In this document: piece after piece, positions 47,742 through 57,794 of the stretch
Layout of the letters: each line of letters opens with the position of its first letter
How positions within the stretch are numbered: the stretch's first letter is position 1
NCBI RefSeq assembly: GCF_026262505.1
Contig: NC_067203.1
Span: 1,364,001-1,428,000, forward strand
Length of the DNA stretch: 64,000 nt
Reading direction: 5' to 3'
Source: Trichomonas vaginalis G3
Taxonomy: Eukaryota; Parabasalia; Trichomonadida; Trichomonadidae
Notes under the pieces: generated by a model
The model's database searches: none
The model's input: the letters and a program-made list of their open reading frames with translations, nothing else
Told to the model about the DNA's origin: nothing
Position numbers and translations under genes: made by a program

Positions 47742-48143
47742 ATGGGTTTATTTGGCGCATTAGCAGGAGTTGCATCCAGATTTTTGCCCGCAGTGGGAAC
47801 AATAGCCAGAGGTGTATTTGGAGTTGGAAGGAAGATTTTGAGTACATTAGGTATACTTAAAGAGAAAGCACAACCTATTATACAAACTGTACAGAAAGGT
47901 TGGGATGTAGCACGAGATGCAGCAAATCTTATTCCAAATCCTGAAACAAGAGGAAAAGTTCAAGGTTGGATGGACAATGTAGGAAGACAAGCAGGAAACT
48001 ATTATAACAAAGCAAATGACTACTATAACCAAGCAGGACACTATATGGACCAAGGTGAAAGATTCTTTAACAGAGGATATAACCATGCACAACAATGGGT
48101 AAACAATAACCAACCTCAACCGCCTCAAACGTGGGGAATGTAA
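47742..48143 (+). CDS. small amphipathic Maverick protein
   Basis: 133 residues, intact. The N-terminal 40 residues (MGLFGALAGVASRFLPAVGT...) form a Gly/Ala-rich amphipathic segment. The rest is helical and rich in Asn/Tyr/Gln (NYYNKANDYYNQAGHYMDQG), ending in a Pro/Gln tail. Similar in layout to 43904 and 8342. A membrane-active or internal virion protein is inferred. Confidence 0.55.
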   Translation: MGLFGALAGVASRFLPAVGTIARGVFGVGRKILSTLGILKEKAQPIIQTVQKGWDVARDAANLIPNPETRGKVQGWMDNVGRQAGNYYNKANDYYNQAGHYMDQGERFFNRGYNHAQQWVNNNQPQPPQTWGM

Positions 48144-48162
48144 AGTTTTTTACTGAGATGAA

Positions 48163-48296
48163 ATGAACAATACAGCATTGAGACAAATGGGTTCAAGATG
48201 GATTTGTCGCTTCCAGCAGTTACACAACGTGTTTGTCAAGTTCTTCCTATACCTCAGGAAGTTTTAGACCGACTTAAAAACAACAACAACAGTTGA
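48163..48296 (+). pseudogene. short Maverick protein, one frameshift
   Basis: ATG 48163 (MNNTALRQMGSR..), then the better frame from 48199 (MDLSLPAVTQRVCQVLPIPQ..) to TGA 48294-48296. Preceded by TTTTTTACTGAGATGAA, which is repeated exactly before the next gene. Confidence 0.45.
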
Positions 48297-48328
48297 AAAC
48301 AACCAAACTAATTTTTTACTGAGATGAA

Positions 48329-48643
48329 ATGACCGAAGAAGTTGAAACGGTAGATTTGACACCACAACAAAAAGTTCAGAACCATTGTCAAAACCTGTCA
48401 AAGAACTTACAGATGAAGAGAAAAATTCAAAATAGAAAGTGCCAGGTCTGGAAATACAAACCCTAACTATAAAGTCACTTTTCATAGAAATGGAACGGCT
48501 AGTATCTCAAAAAGAAACAGACTCTCACAAAATAAATATTGAAGTCTGAAGGAGCTTTCGAGACAACAGATGGAAAAGTTTACTTCACTGACCAACAGTT
48601 CATTATTGAACATCTCATTGACTTAGAGTCGAAATATATCTAA
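48329..48643 (+). pseudogene. small Maverick protein, one or two frameshifts
   Basis: Starts MTEEVETVDLTPQQK. Later frames encode EPLSKPVKELTDEEK, RNGTASISKRNRLSQNKY and TTDGKVYFTDQQFIIEHLID. About 105 codons. Unknown; hydrophilic, no membrane helix. Shares its 5' motif with the previous gene. Confidence 0.45.
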
Positions 48644-48684
48644 ACTTTACAACAACACAAAAAGTTGAAAGGAAAACAAAACAA

Positions 48685-48890
48685 ATGGCATATGATATTT
48701 ATGAAGATGTTGACGACAACAACTGTTCTTGCAGGTGAGGTAAAGTCAGAGGAACCGAAAAGTGACGAAAAACCGATAGAAGAAGATAACCAAAACCAAA
48801 GTTTAGTTTGGAAACTAACCAAGTCAACCTTCATTAGCTGGTATGGGTTGGCGTCAAAGACTTATGGCAGCAGGCGGTTATGTTAAGTAA
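48685..48890 (+). pseudogene. small acidic Maverick protein, frameshifted
   Basis: ATG 48685 (MAYDIYEDVDDNN..). After breaks, an acidic stretch (EEPKSDEKPIEEDNQNQS) and an end reading GWRQRLMAAGGYVK. Unknown function. Confidence 0.4.
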
Positions 48891-48918
48891 AGAAAAAATA
48901 TTTTTTTATTTTTATAAA

Positions 48919-49165
48919 ATGCCCCCATATAGAATGGATAGAAAATCTGCTAGAATAAAAGCAGAGTTGCAAAGATATGGTTGGAGAGTTTCGAAAGAAG
49001 TTTAAATATAGGAAGGGAAGACTCATAAAAGTCTATGACAAACTGGCTGGTCTTCGCTACGAAATGGATTTGGAAACAGCACGTGCAAATTATCCAAACA
49101 GACTAGAGATGTTAGAAGAAGAACGTCTTATGGACATGCTTTTCGATGTGTTAAACATTGCATGA
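48919..49165 (+). pseudogene. small basic Maverick protein, one frameshift
   Basis: ATG 48919 (MPPYRMDRKSARIKAELQRY..), an indel near 48995, then ORF to 49165 (KYRKGRLIKVYDKLAGLRYE..). About 82 residues, basic first half and acidic helical end. Preceded by TTTTATTTTTATAAA. Confidence 0.45.
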
Positions 49166-49211
49166 AGTAAAATTTATTTTAAAAAAGTGACATTTTTTTA
49201 TTTTATTTGAA

Positions 49212-49347
49212 ATGTACGCTGAGTTTGTTGGAGAAGACCGTTGGAAACTTGTTTGTTAGATGAGAAATATGAATTCACTGTTGTGAGTCATTTGAAGTCA
49301 GAAACAAAAAAACAAAAAGAGTTTTAAAGCGAATGGGAGCGAAATAA
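49212..49347 (+). pseudogene. short Maverick ORF near the inner junction, frameshifted
   Basis: MYAEFVGEDRWKLV.., then a frame change and a Lys-rich end. Upstream sequence TTTTTATTTTATTTGAA resembles that before 9027. Product unknown. Confidence 0.35.
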
Positions 49348-49407
49348 CGGATATGCTGTTATGAAGATGGGTGGAAACACTATCTTAAACATGTTTGTCA
49401 TTGCAAC

Positions 49408-49842
49408 TCATTTTATACTGAATCCTAACAATTTACCTTCGCCACCATTTGTTTCAACATCCATGAATAAATTTGATTCTAAAATTGTACTTTGAAGTCT
49501 AATATTAATTTTACGTAAGCCTTTTCTAAGTACATCGCATATATCGAATTTTGCAAAGGCAATTTCATTGCGTCCTGTGCCTTTAAGATCACTCATGAAA
49601 AGAGTGAAATCCATGACAATTGGTGTGGCATGACCCGATTGGTCACGAGAAATAAGGACTACGAACTCGATTAAGTTAGCCCATGTCAATTTGAAATCAT
49701 AAGGTCTCACCATTTCTGTTTCGAATGTTTTATAACGCATATGAACTTTGAGGTTTAGTTGTTTTTCACAAAATGGAACGTTATCAACTACAATATTGAA
49801 AAATCTAAAGGAAACATTAGATTTTTCGATATTTTTCTGCAT
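49408..49842 (-). CDS. NT-C2-like domain protein
   Basis: 144 residues (MQKNIEKSNVSFRFFN...). The pattern of strands with VPFCEKQLNLKVHMRYKTFE, LTWANLIEFVVLI, MDFTLFMSDLKG and IAFAKFDICDVLRKGL is close to NT-type C2 domains (EEIG1/EHBP1 family), which bind membranes or small GTPases. Start chosen because TTTTCATTCA (initiator TCA+1TTC) lies just 5'. The 3' end lies at the Maverick junction, so the C-terminus may be truncated. Duplicated at 36477. Confidence 0.6.
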   Translation of the reverse strand: MQKNIEKSNVSFRFFNIVVDNVPFCEKQLNLKVHMRYKTFETEMVRPYDFKLTWANLIEFVVLISRDQSGHATPIVMDFTLFMSDLKGTGRNEIAFAKFDICDVLRKGLRKINIRLQSTILESNLFMDVETNGGEGKLLGFSIK

Positions 49843-50196
49843 TGAATGAAAATTGTCACTTTTGTCGGAAACAATTTTGAAAAATCATCAAATATCAATA
49901 GTTGAAGGACCAAATGAAGCAAATTAGTATAGACTGCTGTTTTAATAAATAATGCATGGATTCTTTATAAATAAATAAGAATTAAAATGAATTTTGAATA
50001 GACTCTTAACATTTGACTGCAATTTCAGATATTAGTGTTCTTATAATAAGAGAGAAGGGTAAACTATTGACTGTTTGTACTAAAATAGATTGTATAGGCG
50101 AAGATAATTAATATGTAGTTAGTAGTATCATATATAATAAGGATTTTTTAGATAGAATTGTATATAAAGGATGTCTTAGATCAATGTGCCAATATA

Positions 50197-50878
50197 TTAA
50201 GGAAAATCATTTGACAAAAATATACAAGATAAAATCATTAATTTTGCCTCAAAATCGTAATTATTCATTACTGTTTTGCATGGTGATGGAGGCATCAAAC
50301 TGCATTGTCTCAATCTCTTTAGGTTTTGACATCCAGCAAAATTATTGGCCGGATAGTCATTCCTCACATATATTGTTTTCGGGCAATAGGGAATATTCAT
50401 ATCATCTGCTCTCATGAATGTTCCTCTTGGAAATAATGTTGTTCCGCAATATATCAAAGTTTCCCAGTTAGGATTACCTCCTAATGATAGATTTGTTGGG
50501 ATTGTTGTAACTGTCTTAGGAAGTCTCAAATATTTTAATTTATTAAGAGAATATATTGATCCTGAATAAATATAAAATAAATGGCTTCCCTCTTCAAAAT
50601 ATATCTTTTCAAGGTTTTTGCAATAGGCAAATGCATCAAAAAACATGTATTCAATAGTAAATGGAATATAAACTTCTGTAATAACGTTATTATACTTAAA
50701 CGCTTCAACACCTATCTGTTTAACAGGTAAATTTTCATAAACATCTAAGATATAGATAACTGAAGATGTAATTGAATTTCCAGCATTATTATAACTCCCA
50801 GATACATTTGTTCCGCATATTGAGTATCCGTCATATTTAGTATAAACGACACCTTGGGTGTCTGTTATCCCAGCCGTT
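50197..50878 (-). pseudogene. BspA-like leucine-rich-repeat protein fragment
   Basis: Open from a TGA at about 50878 without an early ATG (first ATG 50646). Encodes BspA/TpLRR-type repeats: VKQIGVEAFKYNNVITEVYI, MFFDAFAYCKNLEKIYFEEG, LNKLKYLRLPKTVTTIP. In Trichomonas these are mostly surface-exposed proteins. The N-terminus and any membrane anchor are missing, so this is a remnant or a gene with an upstream lesion. Copy at 37195. Confidence 0.65.
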
Positions 50879-51287
50879 CAGTCGATATCATTAAAAAAAA
50901 TGATTTTGAGAGATTTTGCAGGCGTGGAGTACCAATATTTAGTTTTATCCTCTATAGCGAATAATACCATTGAAGTAACACAAATAAATCCATCATAGCG
51001 AATTCATTTTATTTGAACACTTTTGATTCGGCGGATAAAAATTGAGCAGAAGTAATGGGAAATATTGGAATAATCACAATATCTTACAGGAATAAAAGCA
51101 TATCTTATATATCAACGTTTCATATTTTGAGATTTAAAAATATATATTTGCTAATTTTCGATCCTAATATAAAATTTAAAGAAAAATGAATTTGAAAGCA
51201 AATGTGATTAATTTTTGTTAGTAATTTTATTTTGGAAAATGAATTTTTATTTTGTACAAAAAAATTGACTTATCTGTAATGATGAAT

Positions 51288-52082
51288 TTACCTTCCACCC
51301 ATGATGGCTCCAAGTAAGCGTTGAAGACGTGGATCGCCCATCATTGACATAATTGCAGCTGGATTTGACTGAATTTGTGATAAGAGGTCGACCATATCTG
51401 GTTCTTCAAGCATTGCCTGGACAGAAGGATCCTTCAGACGTTCAGCAAACTGAGCAAACATTGGATTATTAGCGAACATTGCACCAAGTTGCTCAGCCAT
51501 GTTTGCGCCGTTGCCAGCACCACCCTGTGGCTTTTCTGGGCCAAGGGATGCAAGGTTATCCTTCAAAGCCTGGTTATCTGTGCAAGCACGAATACCACGC
51601 TTATATGCCTCGCGAGCTTCATCAATCTTGTTAAGCTTGTAGAGGGCAAGGCCAAGGCGAGAGTAGGACTTCGGGAATGTTGGATTGAGAGAGATAGCCT
51701 TCTCAGAATCGTCAATTGCAGCTTGATAATCTCCTTTTGTAGTATAAGCGGCTGCACGGTTGCAGTAGAAGATATGCTGTGAAGGATCGACTTTGATAGC
51801 TTCTGTGTAATATCTGATAGCTTCGTCAACATTTCCGGCAGATAATGCTTCGTTTCCTTTGACTTTCAACTTGTTAGCAGCATCGGTATCGTACTTTGGT
51901 TCTGGGATCAAATCAATGATAGAGTTGACTCCTGGGATTGAAACAGCTGGGTTGTCAATCTTCCAAAGATTCTTGAGGCAGTCAATAGAAACTTCGAGTT
52001 CGTCTTGATGTTCTGTATCCTTGGAGGCACATGACTCAAGATATTGAAGAATGAGGCACTGGGCAAGACGTTCTTTGTTCAT
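51288..52082 (-). CDS. SGTA-like TPR co-chaperone
   Basis: 264 residues. The N-terminal dimerisation helices (MNKERLAQCLILQYLESCA, residues 1-45) match the SGTA/Sgt2 type. Three TPR repeats span about residues 68-170 (ANKLKVKGNEALSAGNVDEA, FYCNRAAAYTTKGDYQAAID, SYSRLGLALYKLNKIDEARE) and include the Lys/Asn/Arg carboxylate-clamp type residues that bind Hsp70/Hsp90 tails. The C-terminus has Met-rich STI1-type sequence (NNPMFAQFAERLKDPSVQ, RLQRLLGAIMGGR) that holds hydrophobic clients for tail-anchored protein targeting. A TCACTTT initiator-like site lies ~28 bp 5' of the ATG. Confidence 0.93.
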   Translation of the reverse strand: MNKERLAQCLILQYLESCASKDTEHQDELEVSIDCLKNLWKIDNPAVSIPGVNSIIDLIPEPKYDTDAANKLKVKGNEALSAGNVDEAIRYYTEAIKVDPSQHIFYCNRAAAYTTKGDYQAAIDDSEKAISLNPTFPKSYSRLGLALYKLNKIDEAREAYKRGIRACTDNQALKDNLASLGPEKPQGGAGNGANMAEQLGAMFANNPMFAQFAERLKDPSVQAMLEEPDMVDLLSQIQSNPAAIMSMMGDPRLQRLLGAIMGGR

Positions 52083-52767
52083 AAGTGGCCGGTTAAATAA
52101 CTAAAAAGTGACGATTTCGAAGTGTCAAATAAAGTGATCGCAGAAAAAATTACCAACTCATATCAAAGTGAACTTCTATATATCATCAGGTGTAACTGTG
52201 TAATTATCGATATTTGTTGATTATATTTTCTTATTCAACCATCATATTTTAATTTCAGATATCAATTCTTTTTCGGAAGATTTTGTATGTTGTGAATGAC
52301 AATATTAACAAAATAAATTGCAGTATTACCTGTATTGTAGATCCAAATGTATTAAGTATGACGTTTTAATAGACTTCATCATGCACTGAAAAAAAAAGCG
52401 AATAGCTTTACAAAAATATTGTCTAAATCAATTCGAATGAAAACCTAAACTAATAATGCATTGATCACAGCTTATTTTGACAGAATACTAATAAATGCAT
52501 TATCTATTAGAGTCAAAATATTTATATATTCGTATTAAGCAATTCATTATAGAGTCATGTAACTAACAAATTCAGAGGTTGATTTATTGTGAACAGATAG
52601 TATTAATCGCATACCAATAGCTTTTTTGAAATATTTAGCTCTTTATAAAATTTTTGGATTGTCAAAGAGTCATTTCATTTTACAAAATTTCAATGACATC
52701 TCAAAATTGTAATTGAAAACTTGGGAAAAGTCGTAATTAAAAAAATATCACAGAAATCATCATTTAT
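52083..52767. other. intergenic, nothing recognised
   Basis: About 685 bp of AT-rich DNA, with the SGTA promoter presumably in the first 40 bp; no repeat or RNA gene seen. Confidence 0.5.
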
Positions 52768-53298
52768 TTAATTGAACAACAAATGATTGATTAAATGCAA
52801 TACATTATTGAAATCAATTATCTTTTTCTTCATGGGAGGATCAGGATGAGGAACTGAATTATTGCGAATCATCAAATATCCATCTTCATCATCGTAATAA
52901 CCATCAATGATCTCTATTGCTTCAAAACCAAACTTTGTATATAGACTTAAAGCAACATAATTAGTCACTCTTACATGAAGATAGACACTGAAACATTCCT
53001 TGGTCTTATCCATAGTGAATTGGAAAAGTTTATTTCCATATCCTTGACCTCGATATTTTTCCATTATAGAGAACGAAATAATATAGGCACAAAGGGAATT
53101 ATGCTCAACAAACCACTTAATAATGACTTCTCCTGCATTACATCCATCGATTACAAGGATATATCCTTTGAAAACTGGGCTATTTGGCAGAGATGCATAA
53201 AAAATGTCATCATAATCTTGTTGAAAGTTCTCAATATGCATGGCACGAAGATAGATCACTGTGTCCTTAGTTACTTCTTGAATACATTCCTCAGGCAT
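52768..53298 (-). CDS. GNAT N-terminal acetyltransferase, NAA50/NAA60-like
   Basis: 176 residues. GNAT fold with the acetyl-CoA loop RGQGYGNK (83-90), preceded by AYIISFSIMEKY, then YLHVRVTNYVALSLYTKFGF and a YLMI end. The LHVRVTN..AL.LY.KFGFE pattern is that of NAA50 and NAA60, which acetylate the N-terminal Met of proteins. The N-terminal MPEE..IYLRAMHIENFQQDYDDIFY also fits NAA50. Intact. A TCATTATTT initiator-like site is 5' of the start. Confidence 0.88.
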   Translation of the reverse strand: MPEECIQEVTKDTVIYLRAMHIENFQQDYDDIFYASLPNSPVFKGYILVIDGCNAGEVIIKWFVEHNSLCAYIISFSIMEKYRGQGYGNKLFQFTMDKTKECFSVYLHVRVTNYVALSLYTKFGFEAIEIIDGYYDDEDGYLMIRNNSVPHPDPPMKKKIIDFNNVLHLINHLLFN

Positions 53299-53533
53299 TA
53301 CTGCCTAAATAATGATCCTGATCAATAATTTTCAAAGGTGGAATTTATCTCACAAATTTGAAAAATATTAAATTTTGATCAACAACCGCAAAATTTTTCT
53401 TTGAAAATGATATATAATTTGGTAAAAAATTATTTACTAGATAATTTAAACATATCAAATCAATTTAAATGAGAGACGAATTTTTGAAAGTTCAAATTGG
53501 TTTCAAAATGTTATAATTAAAGGAAAATATATT

Positions 53534-55476
53534 GAGAGGTTATCGATTTTGTAATTTAATCGTCGTCGTTATCGATTTTGTAATTTAATCGTTATCGTCT
53601 TTTTCTAAACGTGCATTTTTACATTAAAAGCAATGCAACTCCAAAATTAATTGGTATTTAGACTTTAATTAGGTGCAGACAAACGAAATGCAGTCCAAAT
53701 ATTTTGGTGATATATGAATTACATAAATTTAGGGAAATTGAAATTATATCTTTTTAAATTTTTAGGAAAACAGATTTATAGAATTGTTTAAGTCATCAAA
53801 ATAATGCAGACTTAGGTCAAATTTTCCAAATTTAATCATTTGCAAGACTTTCAAGCGACTTCAAAATGTCGAAATATAAGTCCAAAAATAAAATTACGAT
53901 TACAGTCTATCCTCAATTATTATCACGCTAATTATTGAGTGACCCATGCGTTCGTATGTATGTAATACCTTTTAAAAAGGAGATGAGAGAGATAAACTAC
54001 ATTTACAATTTAAATCTGATGTATTTACTTGTTACATTTACAAATGTAAATGTTTCTCGTAATGTTTACATTTTGTAAGTATAACGAATAAAAATGACGC
54101 ACTTTTTTTACAAAGTCAAATTATGCGATACAACTTTACTTGTTACATTTACAAATGTAAATGTTTCTCGTAATGTTTACATTTTGTAAGTATAACGAAT
54201 AAAAATGACGCACTTTTTTACAAAGTCAAATTATTGTTCGTTTTTGCAGCTTGTAAACGATTAATTGTATAAAGCAATTGATATTAGCACGACATAACTG
54301 AATAATTCTATATTGAAATCAAAAGCCCTTAAAATATCATGATATTTTAATTTCATAACAAATCTAGGAGACTATTTGATGAAAACATATCCGATGTGGG
54401 TTTTGTTGTATTATATAACTTGTTATTGACTTCTTAGCTTTCCAAATTTTTTTCGATAATGAGAAAACGAATGAAAAATCAACATTTGGTCCATTTAAAA
54501 TTTGATTTGTTTACATTTTTTTTACTTTTTGAATTTCAATTTATATTTTCCTCAAGAAATACTTTAGATTTTAAGAAACTAAATCATATAATCTACTAAG
54601 AAAATATATTAAATCCTATAATACTCAAAGTTTTGTGATAAATCCGATCTTTTTTATTTTACTTTTATTATGTTTTTGCAAACTTAAGGTCATCACTAGG
54701 TAAAACATAATACTCTTTGAAGTTAAGTATTTTCACAAAGAGAGGACCAACAATATCAAAAGATTGAATAAAGATTTGTATTATTTTATTTATTTTTAAG
54801 AACATGTTTAAGAACCCTCATTATCTCCACGAATATTGCATATTTTTCTATTCTAAGACCACCAAAATTACGTTTTAATATAGAAAATAACATATTTATG
54901 TGATGCTAAAGTCGAAGTCCTTAAATATTTTTGAAATATTTACAAAATATGCTCTTTCTATCATCGATACTTTAATACAGAGCAAATTTAGTAAATGTCA
55001 TCACATTATTTTTTCATAAATCGTTTTCGAACTTTTGAAATATTTATTTTAAACCAGTTTTCTACATTTAATATGTGAATTATATCAAAAGTAGATGGGC
55101 GATACTTGTAAATCTATTTAAACTATTAGTTTGCTATTATTGAAGAACTTTATAATTTTTTTTTCTTATGTATGGAATTAAAGATAATTTTGCCGATTCC
55201 AACTGGTTTTTCTATATGAGTTAAATATGCCAAGTGAAATTGGACTTGCCAATATTGTAAATTGAAGTATGGACTATATATCGATTTTCATTGATTGATG
55301 AATAACTCGGAGTAATGTAATTGTTGATAATGAAAAATAGTTTTCAATTGCTGGTAAGGGCCAATGTATGTTCAATAGCTCCGAAAGCAAAAAATGCACG
55401 TTTAGAAAAAGACGATAACGATTAAATTACAAAATCGATAACGACGACGATTAAATTACAAAATCAATAATGACCC
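53534..55476. mobile_element. non-autonomous MULE-type transposon
   Basis: About 80-bp terminal inverted repeats (53534-53612 and 55395-55476) share GATTTTGTAATTTAATCG, ATTTAATCGTTATCGTC and TTTCTAAACGTGCATTTTT, and are flanked by the 9-bp direct repeat AAATATATT (53525-53533, 55477-55485). Long TIRs plus a 9-bp duplication are typical of Mutator-like elements, which are abundant in Trichomonas. The 1.9-kb interior has no substantial ORF. It contains a ~113-bp tandem duplication (about 54020-54235), each copy with the ACATTTAC/GTAAATGT hairpin. Confidence 0.85.
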
Positions 55477-55673
55477 AAATATATTCAATAATTTCTTGGA
55501 GATGACTAAATTAATGGTGTTGAAGACTTAGATTATAACTAGTGTATTTCAATTTGTTACTTACTTATTGATACATCAAGGCTGTAGGATTTAGGAATAA
55601 ATGTTAATGAAGGCATCAACGATGGGGAGAAAAACAAAAACATCTTATTAAGGAATGTTGTTAAATAAAATCA

Positions 55674-55780
55674 TTAAGGGTTCATTTACTCCCATCAGAC
55701 TTTAATTCAAACTTCTGACAAACACCGTGGAGCCTCAATGAAAATTAACCTTAAACATTAGAATTGAAGGTCATGTGTAA
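55674..55780. mobile_element. MITE, partial copy of 57795-57922
   Basis: Starts TTAAGGGTTCATTTACTCCC and shares the interior (GACTTTAATTCAAA..TTGACAA-like, CTTAAA, GAATTGAAGG) with the complete element at 57795, but the right end is lost. Confidence 0.6.
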
Positions 55781-55784
55781 AAAA

Positions 55785-55908
55785 ATTGTTCGCAAGCATT
55801 CAAATTTTCAGAACTTTTAACGTTCATGAAAATTAGAATTTGCGAACGATTAAAGAAATTGTTTGCAATTTGGCCGTAGGCAAGCTCCGTCCAAATTACA
55901 AACAATTT
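55785..55908. repeat. two consecutive strong hairpins
   Basis: Hairpin 1 pairs ATTGTTCGCAAGCATTC (55785-55801) with GAATTTGCGAACGATT (55836-55851). Hairpin 2 pairs AAATTGTTTGCAATTTGG (55856-55873) with CCAAATTACAAACAATTT (55891-55908), 17 of 18 pairs, followed by a T run. Either a small non-coding element or a structured RNA; nothing decides. Confidence 0.5.
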
Positions 55909-56226
55909 TTTAAATTATCCTTGATATTTTTTTAAGCTTTCCTTCTGAATAAAAAAAATACTTACTCGATCTTTGGCGACAATGGTTGAAAGATAATAGC
56001 CAAATATATCAAGAAATAAATTCATGCAATTAATAATAAACATTCTTTTACATTGTATTTTCAAACCGAAAGTGCTATTTTTCCATAACTTTATTAGGCA
56101 TTATGTTTGAGTTACTTGGCGCAAATAGTTTGTAAGTAATTTCTGACATTATATGTTGCAACCATCAGTGCAGTTTACCCATTATTATCCTTTACTTATT
56201 ATTAGCTCCTACTGAGTTAAAATATA

Positions 56227-57526
56227 GGGTGTCCAAAGGTGCGTTTAGCACAGCGCTCTATATGAGACTATTAAAGGAGATATATGCTGATTATAAATAT
56301 ATAATAAAAAATATGAATATATGTATATGATGAGTATGTTGTATTTTGGCGCCATGCCGGGATATAAAATGAATTTTGAGACAAGAGGTGGTTTCGCGGG
56401 AAATTTTGGCGGGATTTTTTTCATTTTTTTAATGAATCATAAAGAAAACATCCTCGCTCTTGCAAAAAAATGCAAAGACTGTAAAAAAATCTACGAGATA
56501 TTGGTAAAATGCTTCGGTATGGATGCTCCTAGCTATTCCACTGTAACGTATCATGTTAGGATGTATCACTTCATGAACAAAAAGGCGCCCATCATAAAAA
56601 TTGACAAAAAATCGCCGGATCAAAGAAAAATCAAAGCAATTCTTCAAGCGCTAGATGAAGACCCAAGAGCATCACTCAGAAGGATGGAGGAGATGACAAA
56701 GATACCACGTACAACAGTCAGTTATTATCTGCACAATTATTTGAACTACAAACTAGCGTATACACGTTGGGTTCCGCACAACCTTAATTCAGTTCAAAAA
56801 AAATCTAGAGTCCGATCTTCGAAAGAGCTCCTCTCTATATTGGGTGCGTATCAATCCAAGAAGTTTCGCTTTTTAGTAACAGGGGACGAGTCTTGGTTTC
56901 AATATGCAACAGAAGCCAAAATCATGTGGATCCCGAAGGATGAAAATCCGCAAACATTCCCGAAGAAAAAAATTGACACACCAATGATGATGTTGTCGGT
57001 TTTTTGGGGCGTGAATGGCATCATCGCAATTGATATTCTTCAAAAACCTAATACGATGAATGCTCAGTATCTAATTGACAATGTTCTTACTCAAATTATC
57101 AATTCTGATGAGTTTGAGAAATCCAAACAACAAAAACAAAAGTTTGCAATTCATTTTGATAATTCAAGAGTTCACAAAAGTCATAAGGTAATGAATTACT
57201 TGGTGGAAAACAATGTCAAAGTTGTTCCAAACCCAATTTATTCACCTGATATTGCACCCTCTGACTTTTATTTATTCGGCACGCTAAAAAAGAGAGCTGA
57301 AGGACGCGAATTCGCGAGTCCAGATGATCTTGAAAATTTTGTAAGAGAGCAATTTGAGCAATTTTCTCATGATGATTTAAAGCGTGTCTTTCAAGCCTGG
57401 ATCGATCGCTGCGAACGCGTGATTGAATCCAATGGTGATTATATTTAAATAAACTTTATATATATGTAACTTGTTTATTTCTATTCGCAGTATTCAGGTT
57501 TGTGCTAAACACACCTTTGGACACCC
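56227..57526 (+). mobile_element. mariner element (Tvmar1-like), complete
   Basis: 1300 bp, bounded by TA duplications (56225-56226, 57527-57528). The 26-bp terminal inverted repeats begin GGGTGTCCAAAGGTG and differ at one position (GCG versus GTG). It contains one intact transposase gene. Complete ends, TSD and intact ORF suggest recent insertion. Confidence 0.95.
56432..57448 (+). CDS. mariner transposase (DD34D)
   Basis: 338 residues from ATG 56432, chosen because a TTTTTCATTTTTTT initiator-like site lies just 5' and the longer frame (from 56321) gives an unlikely N-terminus. Helix-turn-helix DNA-binding regions lie in residues ~1-110. The catalytic triad is Asp in TGDESWF, Asp in HFDNSRVHKS, and Asp in APSDFYLFG, with 34 residues between the last two (DD34D). 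The enzyme cuts and pastes the element at TA sites. Intact and probably active in principle. Confidence 0.95.
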   Translation: MNHKENILALAKKCKDCKKIYEILVKCFGMDAPSYSTVTYHVRMYHFMNKKAPIIKIDKKSPDQRKIKAILQALDEDPRASLRRMEEMTKIPRTTVSYYLHNYLNYKLAYTRWVPHNLNSVQKKSRVRSSKELLSILGAYQSKKFRFLVTGDESWFQYATEAKIMWIPKDENPQTFPKKKIDTPMMMLSVFWGVNGIIAIDILQKPNTMNAQYLIDNVLTQIINSDEFEKSKQQKQKFAIHFDNSRVHKSHKVMNYLVENNVKVVPNPIYSPDIAPSDFYLFGTLKKRAEGREFASPDDLENFVREQFEQFSHDDLKRVFQAWIDRCERVIESNGDYI

Positions 57527-57794
57527 TATATTTAACAACTTCATGATAACCTTCTTTGAATTCCCAAATGAGTGCCGTTTTTCCATCATTATTCTTGGCC
57601 TTTTTATCAGCTCAAACTGAAATAAGATATGTAACAATATCAAGATAACCATTTCTTTGCTTCTTTATTAGCTCCAATTGAGATAAGATATTGAACAACT
57701 TCAAGATGACCACATTTATAGCATCAAAGCTTGAATATTGCTCCTTAGCTGTTGGTATGATATATGTTATATCTATTGTAAGAATATTTTCTAA

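Larger units (their letters stand above)
42058..49400. mobile_element. Maverick end (left side), inner edge truncated
   Basis: Outer end: 23-nt A run then GGTAGTGGGG. Inwards: TIR, degraded Dam, small membrane protein, MDAQN-type gene, amphipathic protein, capsid-like gene (-), fibre (+), integrase (-), amphipathic protein (+) and five small genes. It joins host DNA (NT-C2 gene) at about 49350-49440. Almost every ORF has single-base frameshifts. The first ~1.7 kb is the inverted copy of the end at 30405-32155. Confidence 0.9.
56040..57780 (-). pseudogene. decayed ankyrin-repeat gene interrupted by a mariner
   Basis: On the minus strand, sequence right of the mariner reads GHLEVVQYLISIGANKEAKK and NNDGKTALIWEFKEGYHEVV, ending ..VVKY at the TA. 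Sequence left of the mariner continues LTSVGANNK and a GKT/TALMVAT-like repeat. The insertion thus splits one ankyrin repeat. Stops and frameshifts on both sides show the gene was also decaying otherwise. Confidence 0.7.
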
